In this document: positions 46,101-58,079 of the stretch, piece by piece
How positions within the stretch are numbered: the first letter of the stretch is position 1
How the letters are laid out: each line of letters begins with the position of its first letter
Assembly: GCA_951799445.1 (NCBI GenBank)
Contig: OX637294.1
Coordinates: 24,081,452 to 24,145,451, forward strand
Direction of reading: 5' to 3'
Length of the DNA: 64,000 nt
From: Pseudisothecium myosuroides
Lineage: Eukaryota > Streptophyta > Bryopsida > Hypnales > Lembophyllaceae
Notes under the pieces: model-generated
The model's input: the letters and a program-made list of their open reading frames with translations, nothing else
What the model was told of the DNA's origin: nothing
The model's database searches: none
Made by a program: the position numbers and the translations under genes

Positions 46101-49100
46101 TGACTACATTCACTCACATTTGAAAACTAAGATCAACCTTAATATGGTTCACTGAAATCACTCTTCACTTTTCAAATCAAGAGACACCAACCCATCATGT
46201 ATCGGCCACAATAATACCAATCACCATTAGTTTTAAGTGACCGCACGAATTGAAACACAGAACTCCAAGTCCGCAAATTTGAGTACCCACTGTTTGGAAC
46301 ACATTAACAACCATGCTTCAGGAAATCACAAGTCACGACTCAAGTAACGCTTGTCCTTCTTTCTACACACCATTCCAGCACTTCAAGTTACGGTCTCCCA
46401 TTTTTACAAAATCGAAGTGTCCCTAAGATATGCGGAAGTAACCAAACTGAGAAACACACACAACAAGAACATGTTTTTTATGACTAAAGGGCAACATAGA
46501 ACTCCATGACTCCATATAATTTCGATTTACTATAAACCTGATATGACGACGTCCTCACAAATGGACATCACAGAGTCCTCTCCCCTCCCTTTCCAACAAA
46601 ATTAAACAAAACATTAATGCCGACTCACTGTCCAATGTTTTTTTTTAAAAAATTGACGGCTTCAGTTCCAAGTGCTTGTAACTAATGTTGGTCACAAGTA
46701 ACCCAAAAGGGTGTCAAACCAAGACTGAACATGCTATGTCAACATAAGCAGGAACTATCAAGGTTTAGGCTTACCAAAAAGAACATGAACAAGCAAAATT
46801 TACAGCGTGGAAGCCAATGACTAGGGAAAGAATTTCAACCACCACTAAAAAATAAACTACAGAACACACAACCGATTAAAAAATTCATGTTGGACTCAGA
46901 TATGTTCCAAAAATAATTCACTCATCCCTCCCATTACGCAAAGTTCAATCAAGTAAATTATAAATCATTCAAATGGAGCACAAAAACAAAGATTTTGGAT
47001 CTCACCTTCCAGTACGGCAATTCAAAAAGAACGCTGACTTGCTTCACCCCGTGAATCTTCAATGGATCGTCCTCTCCCTCTGCAGCTCCTCCTGTAGCAA
47101 TATACAGCTCTCTTTCTTCGCCTTGCCGTAGAATGTCTTCACCCGTAGGTCTGCGTGGTGCTTCACGCCACTCTTGTTCACCATTAAAGGCAACTTTGGC
47201 ACGACGGAATCGGTGCTCCCCTGAGAGAAACCGGCGATGTCCTTGATACACCATTTTGTGTAAAATACCAGAGTGCTCAGCGCAAGTTCCACTAGCACAA
47301 ACAGGGCAACCCCTGTAGCCTTTTACTTGTTGCCCCGAGATCAATCCGTAAGCCGGGAAGTCATTCACAGTCCACAGTAAAATTCCTCTCATCGTGAATT
47401 GACGGCTTCCTTCTGGTATGGACGCATCCCAAGCCGGGACTCCGCTCCATAGTCTCTTGAAGTCGTTTAGTAAAGGATGTAGAAAAATGTCAAAAGCTTG
47501 TGGGGACGGGGCTTTTTCTCCTGCAATCCAAGAATATCATATCAGACTTTGAAGATGTTCATGGGAAGGCAAGACTCTAACACATATGGAAATGTTATAG
47601 CCAATATACAAGGAAATAATGCACTTGATTTACCTGGGATGATCATGCTCAAGGAGACAAAAAAATTTCGAGTCGCCAACCATGGCGGAAGGTTGTAGAG
47701 AACCACCAATAGCGACCAGGAACTATGTTTCACAGATTGGTTTCCAAAAGGATTGACGCCATCGCGACAAGGCCCATGTACACATTCGTAGGCTTCGTAA
47801 CAAAGGAAGGATCGATGTTGCCCACAGACGCCCATTGGGGACTATCAACCACAGAACGCATGAGTCCATCTTCCGAGTGATTTCCATCATGCCATTTCAT
47901 TAACTTCGCCACCTCAGGGCAACGATAAAGGCGTTGCAAGCGGGGAATAAGAGGGAAATAGCGCAAGACCTTTCGTAGAACTTGGTTTGATCCCTCTATA
48001 TAACATTTCGGTTATTGACACTTGGGGCACTCCAAGAGATTTTCGTTTTCTTCACCTTCGTACAGAACATGGCCGTCAGGGCAACAGTGTATTGCTCTAT
48101 GCTCCAATCCCATCCGCATTACCATTCGCTTTGTTTCATAACTATTGCACGGCAAGCAATTTGATCTGGGCAACAAGTCCCTTGTAAGGAAAAGTAACAA
48201 TTCGTCCGAGAAGGTATTTGATACTCCAAACAAGTTACACATGTTCAAGAGTATGATTCGTGCTTGAAGACGATTGACTGGGCAATTGTCATAAACTGGA
48301 GTTGCGGACTCCCTCAGCAGTTGCTCCATGTCAAGCTCATTCATGTCTAGATCACAGGTTTCGTCTGTGTGTGGCTCCGGCACTGGAATGTCCTCATGCA
48401 CTTCAGCTTGGTCGTGTAGCTCATCCGCCCTGACGAAAGCTTCCTGCACCAATTCGTTTACGTTTACCTCTGTCCTTGGTGGCCACACAAAAGAAGGCAC
48501 CTCCCGGTAATTTTCTCTTTGAATGTAAGCTTCTTCGGCACGTTCTCGTGGCGCGGTTGGGCGTCGTACACTACTCCCATCAATGGCCTGTATTCAACAT
48601 ATAGTTATTACCGTGGATCAATTTGCATCCCTCATTTCCAAAGAGATCAAGAAATAAAAACTAAAAAAACCACGATTAACAATGAAACAGTCAATTCAAA
48701 GGTAGCACACAGTGAATCATGGATATGTTCCTGTCAGTTATGCACACTATCTCGTAACTACAATAATGAAACGTCATTTTTGAATCAGTCCTTTGGAATT
48801 CTATAATTCTATATTTGAATGTTCATAATGTCAGCCGAACTGTCATTGTACTTTATGGACAAGCTAATAAGAAACCAAACATTAGTGACAATTTAGTCAA
48901 TTCTTGAAGGATGTATAACACAGATTCGAAGGGTTTGTTCTAATGAACTAGGGAAATAAATCGATGCTTCCAAGAATTAGCACTATTTGTTCTCGGACTT
49001 GTATAAGGAGTACAAGTCCTGACTCCCGGTAAAAATGGTCATCTTAAGCACGACCCTCAATAGACATGTCCACAGCAACATAACAAAATATGAATTGTTT

Positions 49101-49338
49101 AAAGCATGTTGTACACTCCGACGATTTCATACAACGAAAAAGGAAGGAAACATACCAGTAGAGGATACGGTAGAAAAGGGTCTCGCCCATGTTCTCTATG
49201 ATGCCTTGCAACAGTTTCTACCCTTCACACTCTAGCCCCTCGACATTGCCTACAAGCACAAAGGTACTCCGGGCAACCCATCCTTGCAGCAATTGCACGC
49301 TCAATGTGGTATGCGGCCCCATGTCTCCGTGGCCTCAT
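43191..49338 (-). pseudogene. CACTA TNP2-type transposase, disrupted
   Basis: This is the transposase of the CACTA element, expected to bind and cut its ends. Five exons can be traced on the minus strand: 49156-49338, 47634-48587, 47006-47520, 44937-45831 and 43191-44082, with GT-AG boundaries, totalling roughly 1,140 codons. Exon 1 carries the Cys-rich transposase-associated motif CACRQCRG and HHREHGRDPFLPYP. Exon 2 carries ECPKCQ, YFPLIPRLQRLY and YNLPPW of the Tnp2 domain. Exon 3 has LLWTVNDFPAYGLISG and GCPVCA, exon 4 HTEKNVCENI followed by DUF4218 (HDYHVLMQQLLP, YPYERYFKGLKTF) and exon 5 DUF4216 (DIEYVGHVEEIVELNY). Lesions: TGA at 49225-49227, TAA at 48012-48014, a frameshift near 47770 and another near 45768. 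Reading resumes in a homologous frame after each, so decay is recent relative to the family's divergence. Some lesions could be sequencing errors, but four make a functional gene unlikely. Confidence 0.9.
45832..47005 (-). other. long intron of the TNP2 pseudogene
   Basis: About 1.17 kb between exons 3 and 4 has no open frame and no recognisable element. The conserved transposase sequence on either side (…LPYWK then KLPVRH…) is contiguous in the family, which supports an intron. Confidence 0.6.
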
Positions 49339-50017
49339 GCTGCTCAATTTTGAATTGTATGTGTCGGGCACACCTTCAAGGAAGGCGGATTAAACTCTGT
49401 CAAAGTAATGGACAAGCCAAATTGATCAGATAACTTGATGCATATGATTTTATGTGTCCATGGCCATCCGAAAATTAGCTAATTACTTCACTGCACCCAC
49501 ACATGGTCAATTCAAAAGGCAACTTTGTTAAATCATATTACCATCAAAATTCATAGGCTTTGAGGCATTGCAAGGAAATTGACAAATGAATGCTGAGGAC
49601 TTTCGGAATAAAGATCATCCCCTTCTAGTCATGCAGTGATTCGTAAAAGAGAGACTGCCATAACACGCATGCACACCTGGATGAAGACGAAGATGTTCGT
49701 GACTTCAGAATGAGATGTTGTATCAGATGACTTATATTGCTGTAAATCAAAGCGATGATAAGCAGTCACTAGATGCTTCTTCCTGAAACAATAAAGAACC
49801 AATCACAAATAATGTTGTCATTCCTAAGTGAGCAATCTTTATCACAGTCAAATACATTAGATGAACACATCAGTGTACTATACACGTTGAATAAGCCCAT
49901 GGATAAAGCGGCTGAAACCGCTAATATTAAGAAAATATGCCACATTCTTCAATGATCACGTGGACGTGATCATCAGGACACCAATATTTCTAAATTCCCT
50001 CTCGATAATGAAGTACT

Positions 50018-51240
50018 TTATTTTTTCGAACACTCTGGATTCAAAGTGGATTCCATTCGGGATTCCACCGATTGTCCAAGGAGGTCCACTCTAGAGAATT
50101 TGCGGTGCAGGACTGGGAATTCTGCGACATCTCCCTCATTTGGAGCCACTACTTCACCATCTATGCATACATTTCCCTCCGACTCTGCATACCTACTAAG
50201 GAGTGCCTTGGTCTCAGCCAACGACTCCTCCACTAACTTCCAGAAGCTTCCTTTGTATTTGGTTGTGGAACGAGATGTCATGGATGTTTTTGTTTCCGAA
50301 ATCATAGCAACAGGCAGGGGACATTTCTGTTCTTGGACAACTACAGGTCCGTCATTTTTGGGTTTAACGGCGTCCTCATCCTCGGAATCGGACCATGCAG
50401 GACGTCTTCTCTTCTGTCTATGAAGTGGTGCACACCAAAGTCTGGGCACTTTGTCTGCAACACATCGTTTATTGATTTGGAAATAATTCAAAAGTCGTAT
50501 TATCCATCAAACTCTAAGACTACAGGAAGAGGTTGGGAATGTATTTTTCGGAAAAAAAAGAAACCAATCGGGTGAGTAAGTGTTGCGGAACCATGGCAGT
50601 GGATGTTGCCCTCAAGGCACAAATCCTGAGGCAATCGCGGCAGTTTCTACTTGACAATCAAAATGACAGAGTGCGCGAGCATTCTTCTACGTGCCTACTT
50701 AGATGGACGACATGAATGTTTATATGTAGTCCGTAAGCAAAGAATTAGAAATGATTACGAAATGCATACCTGATACCATTTTTGTTGTCTTGAAGTTGCC
50801 GGCACTGTGATTGCGGTACCTGATGCATCGATCCAAATCAGAAAGTAAATAAAAACTAGTGCAGACGCTGAAAAAAGAGTGAGATATAGTTATGGGTCGT
50901 AACAATACTTTGTAATGGAGAAGCATGTATCCAGTGACACAGGTGTGAAGGCAATAATGGATCATGATGAAATACAATAAATAGAAACTCCAGAGGCAAG
51001 CAGTCATATCAAGAGTGCCATGTCATTACCTGAGGCCAGAAGATGACAGTACAGTGGTGGCTGTACCTCACCTACATCGCAACTTTTTGGTGGTAAGTCT
51101 TGTCTCCAAGAAGTCGTGAATTTGCTTCCAACTTGGTGGAAGCAATCGACTTCAACTGTAAACGCACTCCGTTGCAGAGGGCAACATGTAGGTAAGAAGG
51201 AGCCGGGGGACGGTGACTCAGGCGGCTGGAAGAGAACAAC
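50018..51240 (-). CDS. unrecognised frame(s) in the centre of the CACTA element
   Basis: The main part is a minus-strand frame at 50018-50491 with a likely AG acceptor at about 50458, so the exon would be 50018-50457. Its product starts KVPRLWCAPLHRQKRRRPAW, continues with an acidic SDSEDED patch and a Ser/Thr-rich centre, and ends in RMESTLNPECSKK. Possible upstream exons with matching GT-AG edges are 50770-50819 (ending in WYQ) and a stretch near 51030-51240 with PPLYCHLLASG before a GT donor. I do not recognise the protein. It could be a third CACTA gene, part of the plus-strand partner's regulatory region, or a captured host gene fragment. Frame openness over about 150 codons in a region with many stops elsewhere argues that it was coding at some time. 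Confidence 0.4.
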
Positions 51241-53145
51241 GCAAAAGTAAGCATCTGCCTCTGGTTCAATTGATTTATGCGGCCTTTTTTACCTGTATTC
51301 CATTTACTGAAGTAATTGTTAACTTCAATTTGTCCATGGTAGAAGCATTCCGAACCAGGGTCGGCGGTCTACAGTTTTTTGGTTGTTTTTGGACGAACCC
51401 GCACATGCTGTAATTAGAGAGCGTTCAACGGAATTGCATATCAGTTTTCCGGTTGAACCTTATGGACGTGGAAGCTAACGATGCGTAAACCACAATTGAC
51501 CCGACTTAGAATAGAACGGTGGTGTTTACGTTAAATTTCAGGGCTGCAGACGGCGCTGCATGGTGGCTGGAAAGGCTCGGAATTCTAGATCGACTTAATT
51601 AAATTCTTTTCTAAAACTGGAGAGAATGTGCTCCGTTGATGGAAAATGACGGCTTCCAGAAACTCATGACCTGTTTTGGGACGCTTCTATGACCTAGGAG
51701 GCTATATATAAACATTGTCATGAACACCTTTCTATTGCTTCGGCTATTCCTGTGAATTGGACGGTGGTTTTTGCTAACTAGGTTCTGTAGATATGTTGCC
51801 GCCTAAACAGAGGTCTCTTGAAAGGCATGCCTAGAATTCAGCCGTCCGCGCTGCATTTTCTTTGTGCAGAGAATGCCGATGAAGCAAGTTGTTTAGTAGG
51901 CTGTAGGTAGGCTTCCCATTTTACAGTAGGGTTTCACACTAAGTGGAGGTCCTCCTGCCATTGTAGAGTACGAAGAAGCGAAAGTTTACAAAAATGTGGA
52001 AAACAGTAGGGTTTTGTATGCGACAAATTTGCAGAGAATGCTTGACTTCGTAGTCGTGGTGAAGTTATTCGGAAATTCTAGCGTCGGCCTTCTGAAGTGA
52101 CAAGGGAGTTGGAGTATTGCACCACAATGGAGGTTGGTGCAAGAACGCCCTGATTTATTTTCAGTTGTTAAGTTGTTTATTGGCAGAGTAGCTTCAAATC
52201 CCTAACTCGCTTTCTTGGGAATTTGTGTTTCATTTTGACAGCTTATTTTGTCGCCGGCAAAAGGGAGCACGTAGCCAGGGATACATGTGAAGGGAATTGT
52301 TTTTTTGCTTTGCCGTGGGAACATCAGGAAGAAGAAGTTTTTCAAAGGGGTGCCGAACTTTTTCGCCAAAATTTAGATCCTTTTGGGGTGGTGACGAGAC
52401 GCTCCATGAATAGGATTCACTGCGGTCTGAGAAAGGTAAGACAGCTTGTTGTCTATGGCATTGCTTGTGTAATTATAAACCCTTCTTAATGTCCTTGAAT
52501 ATGTGTCATAGCAGTGGACGGTGGATTCATAGTTTTTGTATATGATTTTTTCATGTTTTCATTGGAGAAGATGCAATTCGGATGTGTTAAAATGCTATTT
52601 ATTCTAGCATCCTGTTATTCATACTGAAGGTACACTTACACTGAGGCAGAAGTTGCAATTCCGGGTCACTGTCTTTTACATTTTATAACCTGTTTTTCAG
52701 TGTAGGAAGAGTACCGTAGCTACAAATACTAATGTAGCATGAGATTCAGATTTTCATTGAAGAGGCAGTGGTTGGCAGATAGTGCTGTAGCGGAGAACGA
52801 TTGAAATAGCATTTTTAAAAAAAAGACGATTGACGGGGACACCGATTTTTTGTGCCAGGTATTTATAACCTTCATTTCATCCTAAATCTGTTGTAATGTT
52901 CAAAATTCTGAGGACTTTGTGTTCCGTCTTGTATTCTGTATAGACAGTACAAAATTTAGATGCCACCGTATGGTTACTGTGAAGTCCATGATAAACGGGT
53001 CCCAAAAGCAACAAAGAAACCAACAATTAATGGTCACGTGGAACTCTCTTTACTGTATTTGGATCTTTGCCTTCTGTTTGTTTTGTATGTTAAATTCTAA
53101 GAAATACGTTGAGGATAGTTTCCACAGATTTCAAGAGGATGCCTC
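51241..53145. other. CACTA interior, possible leader of the plus-strand gene
   Basis: A plus-strand frame at 52223-52435 ends in a good donor (AGAAAG|gtaagac) and could be an early exon of the gene that follows. Its peptide contains KREHVARDTCEGNCFFALPW and is not recognised. The rest shows no coding signal. Confidence 0.35.
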
Positions 53146-56100
53146 GCGAGAAAGAAACTTTTGAGCGTTGGAGTTCAAAGACAAGGCTAGCAAATGGGCC
53201 TTCTTCAAAAGAAAAGGAGGGAAAACAGAAGATGAAGGAAAAGACTACCACAACAAAGACGTATCCTACTAGTGTGGACAGGAGGCAAGGTAAAGGCATG
53301 AAACACAGCCTCGTCACGCCTGAATCATTACCCGTTTCTGGAACTCCTACTTTCGGATCGGGACCTTCTCCAAATCACAAGTCCCGAGAATCCAACAGAG
53401 GAGCTGCGGCAGACGTGTACCGTGTGCAAGTAATGGAAGGAGAATTTGGTGACAGCTTGTCGAGTCTTGTACGTATTTGATTTAGTGGATTCCTGTTGGC
53501 ATTTGGCGGAAATCGATGCTGTTCTAGTACTTCATATTTCATTGCAACGCACTTGTCAGTGGATTGTATATCTATGAATTCTGTGGACAGTGTGGATTGT
53601 TTCAATGCAGTTGTGGTTATCATCGATGTCCCTTCATAGTGTAGTCTTACATTTCAGAAAGAGTCGAGGATGGCATGGTGGAGGAAAAATGTTGTTTGTT
53701 ATGCTTGAAATCCATGACAATGGGAATGTTTTATTCTATCTCCATGCAAGTTTAGGAAATGATGCTGGCGACGTGACTGTGACGTTGATTTCACGGGAAC
53801 TTGTATCGTTTTTAACATATCCATCAATGAAATGATTAATGTTTGGAAGTTGTGAATGATGCCAAGAAAAGGAAAGAAGTTTGTGGGCGACGGTTCACCC
53901 GCTCAATGTCTTAGTGAAAGCGATAGCGGAAGTGCACATTTACGAAGACGTGAACACAAAAAGAACAGTAATTTAGCAGGTAAGGTTCAAGATCAGCAGC
54001 TTTTGAGTGAAGGCGACCGACGTCAAAGATGGTTGAACTCCAAGAGCTCCCACTTTCACAAGAAAGGCGTGTCAGAGTATGAAGTGCATGTGAGGGAGTC
54101 TAGGGATCATAGAGGTGGAGTGGATGCCTCACGGAGGAGGGGTTCCAGTAGCTCTAGGGGATCAGTGGAAAGGTACAAGGTAAAGATTTGCTTCATACAA
54201 AACACTTGAAGTCGTTATATGTGCCATTTTTTTTTGTTCTAGTAGTGCACATGTGATTGTCCATGCGGGATTGTTGTGACTTGAAGTAGTCATCTTCTGA
54301 TGCCTTGCTTGTCCTTCTTGTATGTGGTCACTTAAGTGACTAAGTCGAGTAACATGGACGGTTGTGAAGTATAAGCTCGGTCCCTTTTTATGTGTGTTTG
54401 CAGGGTTTAAGGAAAGAAAATACTCCAACGACCAAATAGCAACATCGGAGCATGAGGAGTTCATCCGTAGAGGAAGAAGAGATATTATGTTCACAACAGC
54501 AGGCACAATCAAGGTCGGATCCCAAGAGGTCCTCCACGACCGGTCATGAGAAAAGGAAAGGTAGTCAACAGAGAGGGAGCCGACGACGTCGTAGCAACTC
54601 CGAAAGTAGCAAATCATGCAGCGATAATGATCGACAGTCGCGTGAAAGAATTGAAGAATACAGAAGTCGAAGTGTGGAATGTCATGTTCATAACTCTAGC
54701 AATAGTGAAGGAGATGATTTCCCTCGGACGGTGCTATCTGATGCAGGAGATGAGCAGTCGGAGGATTCCCTAGCTCAAACTGGAAGGAAGCCAGCTGATG
54801 GTGCGAGCAGCGGCGGGTCTGAGCTACCAACAGATTTTGAAGATGATTTTGCCATGGTGGTCAAGTCCGAGACCTCTTTGCGCAAAGAAAGAAGAGACCG
54901 GCAGAAGGTTCGCGAAAAAGATGTGCGCCAGCGGGAGAAGCATGGGCAGAAGGCTTATTATCTCAAAATAAATCGCAATGGGAAACCCTATGGAGATGGA
55001 GCAACAGTATGGAGAGCTGACCTGAATAAGCTGGCGAGAGGATTGAATTCGTCGGTGATGGACGTTAGGGAGCAACCGCCTGTGGAAATGTCGACTCTAC
55101 GACGACGACTTCGTCAGAACTTTGAGTACAGCGACCCTGTGGACCCCATATTCATAAGACAGCTCGTAGGAAAAGTAGTAACACAATGGAGGAATATTTT
55201 GTGGAAGAAAATGGACGTTGGACAAAGTTGCCCGAAGGGTTTTTCTTCAACTATATGGACTCAGTTGGAGAAGACGAGGTCATGTCCTTCCCATGCTGAG
55301 AAGTCGGAGAGGATGAAGCATGCAAATCGATGCAGAATAACTTTAGGATGAACTGGTCCTCGTGGCGAGGAAGGAGTTCGAGAAATGCTCCGACTCAAGA
55401 AAGGTGCATCTCCCGATTATGATGATGTTTACAGCGAAATGCAGAGGGACAAGGGATATGGAGGCATGGCGGCAAAGAAGAAGGCACTGACGAAGGGCAG
55501 TGGAGAGATTGGCCTTGCCATGATAGAGAATGGATTGTCAGACCCCCTTGCAGCTGAGGATGCCCACAAGGGAAAACGAAAAAGACATCAAAGCACGTCA
55601 AGCACTAGCAGCGTGGAAGCCGGCCCTGTTAAACCGGAGTACGTTCGAGGACTTGAATCTCAAATTGCCGAATTGCAGGCAACAATTCATCAGATCACGA
55701 CAGGTGCAATCGTGGTTCGAGCAGTGGGAGGTGGAGAGGAGCGTGTGGATGTAGAAGCACAGGTATCAGGGGCAAAGGGTGCCGAAGTGGAAGATGGAAT
55801 GGGAACATGCGCTGGTGAAGATGTAAGCACTTGTAGTGGACGAATTTGTTGATGTAGTTGTATAAACTAGTTGTTGGCTTTCGGTAGTTGAATGTCTGAG
55901 GGGTTCCATGTGTGAGGGACTCTATTCAGTGGGAAGCAACACCTGTCATTTTGTGTGTTTGACGTTGATTTTTAAATGTATGTCACATCTCCTTCGTGGG
56001 AATGTGTGTGTGTGTCGTCAGTTGGCCTCTTTGTGTGCGAAGAGTGTAAGAGTCAGTGTCCAATGCTTTTTAAGCTGATGTTGGTATGTGATGGCAGGCC

Positions 56101-56220
56101 ACGGGGAAGGTAGGTGAAGATGGTGAGTCTGCAAACCCTGGAGCTGCCGAAGTCATGGGGGGACCAGCATTGAATGAATGTCGCAAAAAATTGCGTTCGC
56201 ATAAGGATGCTTCAGGATGA
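53146..56220 (+). pseudogene. CACTA second gene, SR-rich with Transposase_24-like region, disrupted
   Basis: This looks like the accessory gene of plant CACTA elements (TNPA-like DNA-binding partner). Readable exons are about 53146-53468, 53856-54179, 54404-55822 and 56098-56220; the last three join in phase and end at TGA 56218-56220. The first join is not resolved. The N-terminal half is basic and Ser/Arg-rich (RRRGSSSSRGSVERYK, RRRRSNSESSKS). The segment YLKINRNGKPYGDG through RQLVGKVVTQWRN and the following KSERMKHANRCR resembles the plant Ptta/En/Spm transposase region (Transposase_24), and GLESQIAELQATIHQI near the end looks like a short coiled coil. In the same frame there are stops TAG at 54437-54439 and TGA at 55349-55351. 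The gene is transcribed away from the transposase. Family assignment is by pattern only and moderately sure. Confidence 0.65.
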
Positions 56221-56342
56221 CTACAGCGAAGGCTATGTTGGACTTCGAGGTGAGAACGGAAGAAGTGTAGTTGTTGAAAACTTTAGACGGGTTTTTCCGC
56301 TCTTATTGGATGACGAAGAGTTTCTGTGCAATGAGTAACGAT

Positions 56343-56594
56343 GGCCATATTCATTAAAATGAGAAAAAGTGGTCATTTTGAGACTTCAACCCTAAAATTG
56401 TTTTAGTGATTTTATCCTCGAGTCGAAGATAAAATGCAACTGCAACCTTTGGGCAATCAAAGGTTTTTATATATATTAACATATGAAAGTCTCAAATTAC
56501 TAAATGGTCTCAAAATTAAATAGTTATAACGATTTATCTTCGAGTCGAAGATAAAATTGAGACTACACTTTGTTTCATTTTAATGAATATGGCC
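56343..56594. mobile_element. MITE nested in the CACTA element
   Basis: Left end GGCCATATTCATTAAAATGA and right end TCATTTTAATGAATATGGCC are perfect 20-base inverted repeats, 252 bases in total. Flanks taacgat and ttacgcat may be a diverged 8-base target duplication (hAT-like), but this is uncertain. Inside, two near-identical 23-base palindromes (TTTATC.TCGAGTCGAAGAT...) lie at 56411-56433 and 56533-56555. Confidence 0.88.
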
Positions 56595-57960
56595 TTACGC
56601 ATGTGTTGTGTGCTTGAAAACCATGCGGGTGGACTCAGATAGGAAAATGATTTGTCAGTGACTGTGGATGTGATTTGACAGTGGTCATGTAGGAAGTCTG
56701 CATTTGTCGTGTCGTGTGAACGTTATGAAGGTTGTTAAAAGCATTATGCATGTGCACGATTGTGTAGCATAAGATGAAGATGGATTTGTACTTTGGATTG
56801 ACAGTTAGTGAAAGTGTTTGGTGCAAACTGAACTTTAGAATAAGAGTTGCCTCAATGTAATAAGCTTTTTTACAGTGTCGGCAGAAGTGGCTGCAATGTT
56901 CATGCAGATGATGTCCTTCCATCAATGATGAAGTTGTTGTGGTCACAATGTTTTGGTGCAGGAATGTTTGGGGAAGGGATCGAAATTCCAGCAGACGGTG
57001 TTAATGAAGGGATTTGGAGCCATGGGCGGGATCAAGCATCATTCATGAAATTCAAGCTTGTAGACCATTGTTTTGGTTGTTGTTATTAGTAACATGGAAG
57101 AACTAGTCATTGAATAGGTTATTTATTCAAATAGCAGAAGTACATAGGAATTGCAAAGTGGACGTCGGGAGAGGATGAGGAAGGGGAGACAAGAATGGGC
57201 AGAAGTAATGTTGGAATGCGAAGTCGTCATGGATGATGCAGTTCGTTTTGGTAGAGTTAGCTCTAGTTGGGAGACTCTGTTAAGGTTATCGACATGGAGC
57301 AGTGAAGTTATCTATGGATTTTCATCACCTAGCCGGTGGTATTTGTCAATAGTAGCTTGCCATGGAGGACTTCAGGTGTAGCAAGGTCCAGTTTGTTTAA
57401 TCGTAAATTGTCCGTTTCTATTTTGTGTATAAGCGTATTTGTATAATATTGTCTGACGTTTACAATTTTGAGCAACGATGGTTGCAGCATACCAGAGATT
57501 CCAGTAGGATTTTGAGTAAAATATCGTTGTTTGAATTTATGCCAAAACTTCCTAAACCAGTGATTTCGAGTGCTGCATATTTTTAAAATATCTTTTCCTA
57601 TTATTTCGAATCTCGAAAGAAATTCCTGAAATGTAAAAGACGAATAACAGTGTACAGAAGACGGGATTGGATGTTACCCCAATAGAAAAGGTATAGACTA
57701 AGTGACACGTGGCGTATTCCAAGATTCAGCCCACTACTGGATACTGACACGTGGCAACCCTAAATGCAAAGACGTGTACATGTGCACCTTTAGGAGGCGG
57801 AAGAAGCGCCTGGTCAGTAGTTTATATTTGGAATTAGTTAGGCAAGAGCCCTGAATTAGAAATTAACCCCTCTCTTCACCTGTGCAATAGTAATTGACAT
57901 GTCGAAAGCTCGGTGGATGCCACGGTGGCAATGCTTGCTCTCAATAAGTCTACGTGGCAT
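56595..57960. other. CACTA right interior
   Basis: No convincing coding frame. Short frames around 56847-57381 on the plus strand are not recognised. The stretch connects the second gene to the subterminal repeats. Confidence 0.4.
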
Positions 57961-58079
57961 AAATCAACAGAAACGTGTTGAATTTTGTCCGAATCAAGCT
58001 CTCCGAACCAACAGGTTAGTATAGCACAAATATGTTGATTTTTTAGTGGGTTCAGACATGAATTCTTCTACTAGTGACT

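Larger units (their letters stand above)
42384..58076. mobile_element. 15.7-kb CACTA (En/Spm) transposon with intact ends
   Basis: The element begins CACTAGTAGAA and ends TTCTACTAGTG, flanked by ACT at 42381-42383 and ACT at 58077-58079 as a perfect 3-base target duplication. Subterminal repeats of the type CCGAATCAACAGG occur in both orientations on the left (42403-42415, 42429-42441, 42486-42496) and right (58003-58015, with related copies just before), where TNPA-like proteins are expected to bind. It holds a TNP2-type transposase pseudogene on the minus strand (43191-49338), an unrecognised minus-strand frame (50018-51240) and a divergently oriented plus-strand pseudogene with a Transposase_24-like region (53146-56220). 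A 252-base MITE is nested at 56343. The two main genes diverge from the centre. Because both are broken, movement would need proteins from another copy. Confidence 0.95.

Noticed and set aside
54162..54617. 151-codon minus-strand frame
   Set aside because: It is antisense to the CACTA second gene, whose plus-strand frame carries the SR-rich and Transposase_24-like signal.
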